Assembly: GCA_010909725.1 (NCBI GenBank)
Contig: JAACMV010000009.1
Location: 1-15,000 of the forward strand
Reading direction: 5' to 3'
Length of the DNA stretch: 15,000 nt
From: Picochlorum sp. 'celeri'
Lineage: Eukaryota; Chlorophyta; Trebouxiophyceae
The notes below the pieces were generated by a model, which saw nothing but the letters and a program-made list of their open reading frames with translations, had not been told where the DNA came from and searched no databases. This document shows positions 9,555-15,000 of the stretch, piece by piece. Each line of letters starts with the position of its first letter. The first letter of the stretch is position 1. The position numbers and the translations under genes were made by a program.

Positions 9555-9571
9555 GTGGGGGTTGCACCCAC
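9555..9571 (-). other. Conserved 3'-UTR hairpin of the LINE
   Basis: GTGGG and CCCAC arms around a 7-nt loop, just 3' of the ORF end on the minus strand. The same arms recur in the inner insertion at 13987-14003 with one loop change (G to A). Its position in a tail shared by two elements suggests a reverse-transcriptase recognition structure; this is inference. Confidence 0.5.
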
Positions 9572-9585
9572 TAAAAACTCACTCC

Positions 9586-12500
9586 TTATATACCACAGTC
9601 CACGTGTTCCACAGAGCGCCTCGGCGTGGGGTCTCTGAGAGGAGTCTCAGAAACCTCACTGGAAGTGCTCCGTGAGAACTGCCGTACCCAGGGGGCGTCG
9701 GCTCTTGGGGTAGTGGGTGCCTCAGCATGACTCTCCAAAAGGGCTGAGGCCTGTGGTTGAGAGTCACCATGATCTTCCAACGAAAGACCATGGGCACCAC
9801 TTGACTCTCGGTGACCTATGTTGTGAGGGGAGGTTGCCTCCTCCCTCGCCCTGTCCCGTGCCTCCATCAAAGACACCACTTCCTCTGATCCCCACAGTTT
9901 TCCCATATGGGTGGGCATACTAACCCCCAAAAAATGGGCTGTGGCGATGCACAGGGGGACAGGGGCTTGAGTAACATGCTCGGAGGATGCTGTAGGAGCA
10001 AACTCTGGATGTTCTCCTCTGGCTGACCCCAACAACCATTGCCAAGGGTCCACTCCAGTTTCCTGATGAGCGGTGATGGCCTTGGCGATCCAATCTCCCA
10101 GCACTTGGTCGCGAATCACCGCGTATGCCGGGCAGTGAAGCAAGAGATGTTCGAGAGAGTCCTCCGTGTGGCTTTCGCAGCTGGCGCACCAGGAGCGATA
10201 GGAGGGAGGAAGCAGCCGAGCTCGAGAGCCTCGGGCAGCATTCCAGATCCCCCCTGTGCGGGCCCGTGCCAGCCAATGAAAGCCGCGAGAGTACCCCTCC
10301 GCAGTCGAGTAGGAAAGATAATTATTTGTAGATGAATAATTAGCTTCCACATAGGCGTTGTACCCTGAAGAGTGGCTCCTGTCGGTGGCGAGGTGGCGTT
10401 CCCACGTGAGGAATTGGACCTGTTTGGCGAGTTGCTTGGGGGTCTTGTCGAGGGGCGAGAATCTATGTCGATTCTGTAACCTCGTCATGAAGGCCTTGGT
10501 GCGTTGGATCAGCGTGTGTTTGCCCCTCCTGGCTGGAAGGCTAAACAAGGTGCCAATCCAAGTCCCAAGGTCTGGCCACTTCCTCCAGGCTCGGGCTGCT
10601 CTCCCTGCAGCGATGGCAGGGAGGGTGGGGAGTTCCAGCTCAGTGGATAGTGTCGAGGACGCTATCGTATGAGTGGCCTTGCCCCTGACAGCCATGTTGA
10701 GAGCCATGGAGAGCACTCGTTGGAGCGGTTGCATCGCGGTGCGCCCGCTCGAGCCAAACAGTTCGCCTCCGTATGCCAATTGAGGGATCAGTTGTCCCTT
10801 GATGGCCAGCAGCTTGCTCTTCAGGGGGATAGAGGGCGTCGCCAGCATAGGTCGCATGGCTCGGAGCGTCGCCAAGCCTTTGGCACGTCTGTCGAGGATG
10901 ATGTCCCTCACGTCGAGGCGTGGGGTGACAACAATCCCGAGATACGTGTACTTGTCGACTACTGGAATGGTACCGCGTTGGATGGTGAAGGGGCCAATGG
11001 TGGGTCGAGGCAGCTGTGTAGAATCACCTACGCCCAGTGCCATGACGCCACACTTGGCGTGTCCCACCTCCATGCCGAAGCGGTCACACCAGTCCCCGAA
11101 CGTGTTGAGCGAGTCCTGCAGCTCTGCTTCCGACTCGGCCAGGATGACTGTGTCGTCTGCGAAGAGCAGGCCAGGAATACGAGGGTCTTCATCAGCGTGC
11201 GGGTCTCGAAGATTCGGTACCGTCACGCCTCGGATCCCATCCAGTGCCGAGTCGATGAAGAGATCGAACAGGACTGGGCTCAACGTATCGCCTTGCTTGA
11301 CGCCCTCTATGCAATGGGAACGTACCTGTGGAAGTAAGGGTACCTGCAGAGCATTTGAAACCAGCGTGAGAATACAGCGTGGAGATGAAGTTCAAACACG
11401 CGCCGTTGATCCCCCGAGAACTAAGTACATGAAGAAGGCACCGATGGGGGACCATATCGAATGCCTTCCTCAGATCTATAAATGCAGCAAAGGTGACCTG
11501 GTCCACTTGGCGTCGGCGGAGGGCAATCTCGTAGAGCGTCGCAGCTTGAGCTGGGCATTCCTGTAGTCTCCTGAATCCAGCTTGTTCCTTTCTGAGTCCT
11601 CTGGGTCCTTCTATAAGATGTGTGTGCAGCCTGTCTGATATCACCCTGGTAGTGAGTTTGAGGAGGCAGTCGATGAGTGAGATGCCTCGGTGATTATCCA
11701 ACAACGTAGCATCTTTGTGTGGCTTGGGGATGCTGATGATCAGGCTGCTGTGCATGTCTTCTGGGATGTCGCCATGAAAGATGGAGTTGACGGCTTCCAA
11801 CAGCATTCTTCCCATTGGTGTTGTGGGTTCCAACCTAGGGGTGTCTTCTTTGCAGAGTTTGTACACCTCGTTTGTGATGCCATCCATTCCTGGTGCTTTG
11901 CCTGTTGCAGAGGTGGCGAGAGCTGCTTGTATCTCCGGCCACGTGATGTCTCTATTCAGTTCCAAAACAGTTGGTCGCTGGGCAAGGGGCATCGCTCGGC
12001 CCAGGACGCAAGGGGGGGTGGTATCTGCGTCTCCTGCCAATGTGCTGTAATGCTGCTCCGTCGTGTGCAAAATGGCTTCGTTGCTCAGTTGCAGCTGGTT
12101 ATTTGGTCCTTTCACGGGCTGCAGTGTCTGTGGGCGTCTCTGTTTGCCTTGTAGAATATTGATGAACTTCCAGAAGATGGGACTGGAAGGTCCTGATGCT
12201 GCAGCCCTGTGTACAAATTTGTGGAAACTGGATGTCTGGTCACGCCTGACCAATCGCCTCGCTTCCTGGTGTAATGCCTTGTATGTTGCCATCGTATCTG
12301 TGTTGAGGTTTCTGTACATCTCCAGTCGTGCCTGGTTTCGTTTTCGTAGCACTGTGCGCGTTCTGTGTGCGAGCTTTCTGATGGGCTTTTCTCGATGGCA
12401 TGTGGTTTGGAAGCATTCTTGCTGGTCAAGAATCCTGTGCAATGTGTCTTTGAATTTTCCTGTAAGGCTTTCTGTTTGTGTGTCGTCTGAGTCTGTGTGT

Positions 12501-14615
12501 TCCATGTCAGCCTCCATGTCCTCCGTAGTCTGTAGCAAGTTGTCCCAATAGTTGTGCTCCGTAATGTCTTTGGCAGTCCCAATGTGATCCAGCCGCAGTT
12601 TCTTCCTTGGTGGCGGCGGGATATCGCGTTGTCCTTCGTATCTACATTTCACAGCGAGTGGCCAGTGGTCTGAGGATGCTTCTGTGGTGAGTACCCTGGC
12701 TGATAGCAGTTGAGCCCGGGCATGTTCGTTCACCAGAATGTGGTCTATAGCGCTTCCTTGTGTGTACGGCCTCCAGAATGTCGTGGCATCTCCTCGCACT
12801 GGCAGCAAATCTAATGGCCATCCTCTCCGTGCTATAAGTGTGCTCATGGCCTCCAAGTCGTGATTGAAGTCCCCCATGATGACGATGGGAGTCCCCGGTC
12901 GCTCCGCTGTGATCCTGTGTATGTCTGCATCCAGTTTGTTCAACGTCTCACGCCGATCGTCTCTCAGATGCTCCCCTGGTACATATATGGTGGCGATGTA
13001 GCAGGTGACTGGCATCAATTGGTGCACTTGGGCCCATATGATGTTGGGATGGGCATACACTTCTCTGAGCTCTGTCGTGGGCAAGCTCCTGTGTGTCACT
13101 AGTGCTACTCCTCTGACCCCTGGCCCCGTTTTGTACCTCTGTATGACGTTATAGTGGCTGAAGGCCAGCGGGAAGGAGTCTTCTTCAACCTGATGTTCTT
13201 GCAGCCCCACCACTCCGAATCTGCGAGCTTTAAAGCGCCAATTGAGCTCGCCTCGTTTGTTGGCAGCCGTGGTGATGTTCCATGTGGCAAGAACGTTGAA
13301 GGGTTTCGATCCTTGGCGTGCGTTGTTCTCCTCGGTTCGGCTGCTCCGACCATCGCCTGCTCCTCCTCTTCCTTGGCGGGCCCAAGGGAATCCAGCCCCA
13401 ACTCGGCGGGTCCGAGTATGTCCAGCTCCAGTGTCTTCCGGCCCGTGTCGTCGTGCCTGCTCCTTCATTCTGCGCCTGTAGTTTTTGTGGCGTCGAATAT
13501 GCCACTTCCACGCCGTTCGGGATGCCGCGATCTGGCTGATCAGCCCTTCGGGAGCACCCTCGATCCAGACGTCAAAGCGGACCCGTTGGTCAATCCTTTG
13601 CCTAGCCGCTCGAACTTGTTTCACGTGACGAAGTGTGGCCGCATCCACGTTTCTTTCTAAAAACCTCCAGAATCGCTCGCCAGATTGGTGCTGCGGGCCC
13701 CAGACGCAAATTCGATTTCCCAATGGGGAATGTCCATGTGCGCGGCGCAACTGCAACAGCAGCTCAATGCGAGATTCGAGAGAATTTCTTCCAGAAGACG
13801 TGGAATTGGCTATTTTTTTTTTTTTTTTTTTTGGTTCTGTATGTAAACAAAGAAGTGAGAAAATCCGGATGACACTGGGTTCGTCTGTACATGACAGATG
13901 GTTCCCCCTCATGATGGAGTCTCCACCATGACTCGGTATACTCTTCCCTACTGTGCCCGAGGTGACTAGATACCATTCCAGGTGATGTGGGAGTTGCACC
14001 CACTAAAAACTCACTCCTTGGACAACAGTCCACGTGTTCCACTGAGCAGCCCCACAGAGTGTGGGGGGCTCGATGAGAACTGCCATACCCATTGGGCTTC
14101 GGCTCTTGGGGGTAAGAAAAGTGGTGAAGTATCACCGGTGGAGCAGGAGGTGGTCAACCAGGAGGTCAACGCCTGCGTGCCAACAGCCCGAAGGCCTCTC
14201 ACTAGGCCATGAGTAACAGCCAGACCAACCCAAGAAGGGCGGTATGGGTGCTCTCCTTCAACTGCCCCCAGCAGCTAGGAAGTGTGGTCAAGTGGTTCGA
14301 GAACCCGAGGTTGCTGGGCCAAGCAACCAACTCGAGGGGCGGTGTTCCGAGGAACCACCCAAGAAACACCGCGTCCGCGAGAACGGGCAGCCTCTCAGAA
14401 CCACTAGAGATATAGAAAGCTAACGAGTGCATGGTGTGCCCGTCTCCACACCGTGCAGCAAGTTCAAGGCCCGGTGGGGGTCAAGTGGACAGCAGCCGGA
14501 GGCGAGCCTCCCACACTTCCCACTGTGGCTACTGTTCGCTTGCACCGTGCCTATTGTTTCTATATCGACAAAACAGAAGTAAAAACGTTCGTTACCTAAA
14601 AAAAACCTTCTGAAA

Positions 14616-14652
<37 letters not shown>

Positions 14653-14697
14653 CGTGGAATTGGCTACATTTCTAGCTGTTTCGCAAGGTTGAGCCAT
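9586..14697 (-). CDS. LINE polyprotein (APE endonuclease + reverse transcriptase), split by nested insertion and one frame break
   Basis: Segments 14697-14650 and 13795-9586, with the inner insertion and one copy of its duplication removed, give about 1,418 codons. Order: a basic N-terminal region with many Arg clusters (about residues 80-175), possibly for RNA binding; APE endonuclease (about 182-396) with NVLATWN, LQEHQ, IMGDFNHD, AIDHILV and SSDHWPLAV; reverse transcriptase (from about 633) with GKAPGMDGITNEVY, IISIPKPHKDA, NHRGISLID, FIDLRKAFD, VKQGDTLSPVLFD and the catalytic FADD box (11152-11163); then a C-terminal Cys/His knuckle CASC...HLLLHC (about 10129-10190). One extra base in a GGG at 11303-11305 breaks the frame at LHRG/VKQGD. 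No separate ORF1 is seen. Catalytic residues of both enzymes are present. Confidence 0.9.
13796..13812. repeat. Inner insertion target-site duplication, left copy
   Basis: AGACGTGGAATTGGCTA, identical to 14650-14666. It lies in the LINE ORF at codons 11-16, and deleting one copy plus the insertion restores the LINE reading frame exactly. Confidence 0.93.
13813..14649 (-). mobile_element. Nested non-autonomous retroelement sharing the LINE 3' tail (SINE-like)
   Basis: 837 bp between 17-bp duplications, inserted in the LINE's 5' coding end. On the minus strand its 3' part (about 14115-13833) matches the LINE's ORF end and 3' UTR in blocks: GAGAACTGCC...CGGCTCTTGGGG (14073-14114 vs 9673-9712), TTGCACCCACTAAAAACTCA (about 13993-14012 vs 9561-9580), CAGTCCACGTGTTCCAC, and the terminal GGTTCTGTA...AAAGAAGTGAGAAAATC (13833-13865 vs 9373-9405). 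A T20 tail follows. The 5' part (about 14115-14619) shows no similarity to the LINE, no convincing ORF (only short frames under 80 codons) and no recognisable tRNA or 5S promoter. A SINE or chimeric retro-copy mobilised by this LINE type fits best; a truncated member of a sister LINE family is the alternative. Confidence 0.75.
14620..14649. repeat. Second poly-T run at the 5' junction of the inner insertion
   Basis: Thirty Ts, preceded by seven As (14613-14619) and immediately followed by the right copy of the duplication. A 5' end normally lacks a homopolymer, so the inner element is flanked by T runs on both sides. Confidence 0.9.
14650..14666. repeat. Inner insertion target-site duplication, right copy
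   Basis: AGACGTGGAATTGGCTA, identical to 13796-13812. It continues into the LINE's start region (ATG on the minus strand at 14697-14695). Confidence 0.93.
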
Positions 14698-14722
14698 AAA
14701 AAAGAAAAATTTTCTTTTAATT

Positions 14723-14737
14723 AGAGAGCGTTTCTTT
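14723..14737. repeat. Outer LINE target-site duplication, right copy
   Basis: AGAGAGCGTTTCTTT, matching 9329-9343. It marks the LINE 5' end and the return to host sequence 69 bp before the 5S rRNA gene. Confidence 0.9.
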
Positions 14738-14779
14738 CCGTATTTAAGAAACTCCTTGGAAATTCGTGATTGGACTTTC

Positions 14780-14785
14780 TATAGG
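14780..14785 (+). promoter_or_regulatory. TATA-like element upstream of 5S rRNA
   Basis: TATAGG centred about 25 bp before the inferred 5S start. Plant 5S genes carry a TATA-like box near -28; use here is inference. Confidence 0.35.
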
Positions 14786-14806
14786 TGAACAATTCTCCGA
14801 GGGCAT

Positions 14807-14922
14807 GATTCGTTCATACCATCCAGAATACACCCGATCCCGTCCGATCTCGGAAGTTAAGCTGGATTGGGCCGGACCAGTACTGTGGACAGAGATGACA
14901 CGGGAAGCCCCGGTGACGAATC
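14807..14922 (+). rRNA. 5S ribosomal RNA
   Basis: About 116 nt. Recognisable 5S core: TTCATACC near the start, then CCCGATCCCGTCCGATCTCGGAAGTTAAGC and GGACCAGTACTGTGG, with the box A-like GTTAAGCTGGATTGG and a box C-like GATGACACGGGAAGCCC. The ends GATTCGTT and GACGAATC pair over 8 bp as helix I (one G-T), which fixes both boundaries. It is transcribed by RNA polymerase III and its product joins the large ribosomal subunit. A TTTT tract follows at once. Slightly shorter than the usual 118-120 nt. Only one copy is in the window. Confidence 0.93.
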
Positions 14923-14926
14923 TTTT
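14923..14926 (+). terminator. RNA polymerase III TTTT terminator of 5S rRNA
   Basis: Four Ts directly after helix I closes, the standard Pol III stop signal. Confidence 0.75.
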
Positions 14927-14980
14927 GTGCGGCGTTGGGTCCCAACAGTGAGCGCTGTAGAGGAAGAGAAGCCCAAAGTG

Positions 14981-15000
14981 AGCTTAGCTTAGCTTAGCCA
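14981..15000. repeat. AGCTT tandem repeat at the right edge
   Basis: Three perfect AGCTT units followed by AGCC at the window end. It may be the start of a longer array or just a short microsatellite; the window ends too soon to tell. Confidence 0.5.

Larger units (their letters stand above)
9344..14722 (-). mobile_element. Full-length APE-type LINE (non-LTR retrotransposon) with a nested insertion
   Basis: Read on the minus strand: a 25-nt leader, ATG at 14697, one long ORF, a roughly 210-bp 3' UTR (9585-9373) and a poly(A) tail (about 29-32 T on +, up to 9372). It is bounded by the 15-bp duplication AGAGAGCGTTTCTTT. The plus strand ends in TTTCTTT at the nick, as expected if that T-rich end primed reverse transcription on the poly(A) tail. 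An 837-bp insertion (13813-14649) interrupts it; without it the element is about 4.5 kb. It appears GC-richer than the host genes around it. The 5' end 25 nt before the ATG suggests a complete copy rather than 5' truncation. Confidence 0.9.

Noticed and set aside
10669..11566. Long plus-strand open frames (up to 255 codons) within the LINE.
   Set aside because: They are antisense to the RT/endonuclease ORF, have no recognisable motifs, and are expected shadows of a long GC-rich coding sequence.
14290..14302. GGTTCGAGAAC on the plus strand resembling a tRNA B box.
   Set aside because: It is on the strand opposite the element's orientation, its flanks do not pair as a T arm, and no A box at proper spacing is seen.
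14202..14432. 76-codon minus-strand frame in the inner element as a gene.
   Set aside because: No similarity to the LINE protein or any family I recognise, and other short frames of similar size overlap it, so it is not distinguishable from chance.
14934..14948. Small palindrome GTTGGGTCCCAAC after the 5S gene.
   Set aside because: The loop is a single base, the TTTT terminator already ends the transcript upstream, and no second RNA gene can be supported.
14981..15000. AGCTT repeat as a telomere.
   Set aside because: Only three units are visible and the sequence does not match any telomeric repeat I know.

Overview
This is a compact eukaryotic nuclear locus. The evidence is GT-AG spliceosomal introns (60-159 nt, plus one of only 29 nt), tightly packed housekeeping genes on both strands, a non-LTR retrotransposon with poly(A) tails, and a 5S rRNA gene. 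The FMN-hydrolase-like HAD protein and the ICT1-type release factor read closest to plant/algal members of their families, so a unicellular alga or similar protist is my best guess. The lineage is not proven, and no species is claimed.

Left half (1-9268), host genes in order: a partial unidentified gene leaving the left edge (-); a reticulon-like ER membrane protein (+, five exons); tRNA-splicing endonuclease catalytic subunit SEN2 (-, two exons); a transportin-3/Mtr10 importin-beta (-, two exons); an organellar ICT1-type peptidyl-tRNA hydrolase with a GGQ motif (+, three exons); an FMN-hydrolase-like HAD phosphatase (-, two exons); and a GID7/WDR26 LisH-CTLH-WD40 subunit of the GID/CTLH ubiquitin ligase (+, two exons). 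They do not form one pathway. One notable adjacency is SEN2 directly behind the Mtr10-like importin, with no stop codon between them in the frame as given. Reticulon, ICT1 and SEN2 read through cleanly. Transportin-3, the HAD gene and GID7 each need several one-base corrections, mostly at short homopolymers, to recover the conserved protein. Uncorrected assembly error is the simplest explanation.

Right half (9329-14737), a nested retrotransposon. A full-length LINE (-, APE endonuclease plus reverse transcriptase) lies between GID7 and the 5S rRNA gene, bounded by a 15-bp target-site duplication. Its single long ORF (about 1,418 codons) is broken after codon 16 by a second insertion of 837 bp with its own 17-bp duplication, and once more by a one-base excess in the RT domain. 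The inner insertion shares its 3' tail (about 280 bp, including a conserved hairpin) with the LINE but has an unrelated 5' half, so it looks like a SINE-like passenger of this LINE type. It also carries a second homopolymer run at its 5' junction, suggesting template jumping.

Right end: a 116-nt 5S rRNA gene (+) with a TTTT terminator, then a short AGCTT tandem repeat running to the window edge. I found no CRISPR, tRNA or bacterial-type features.
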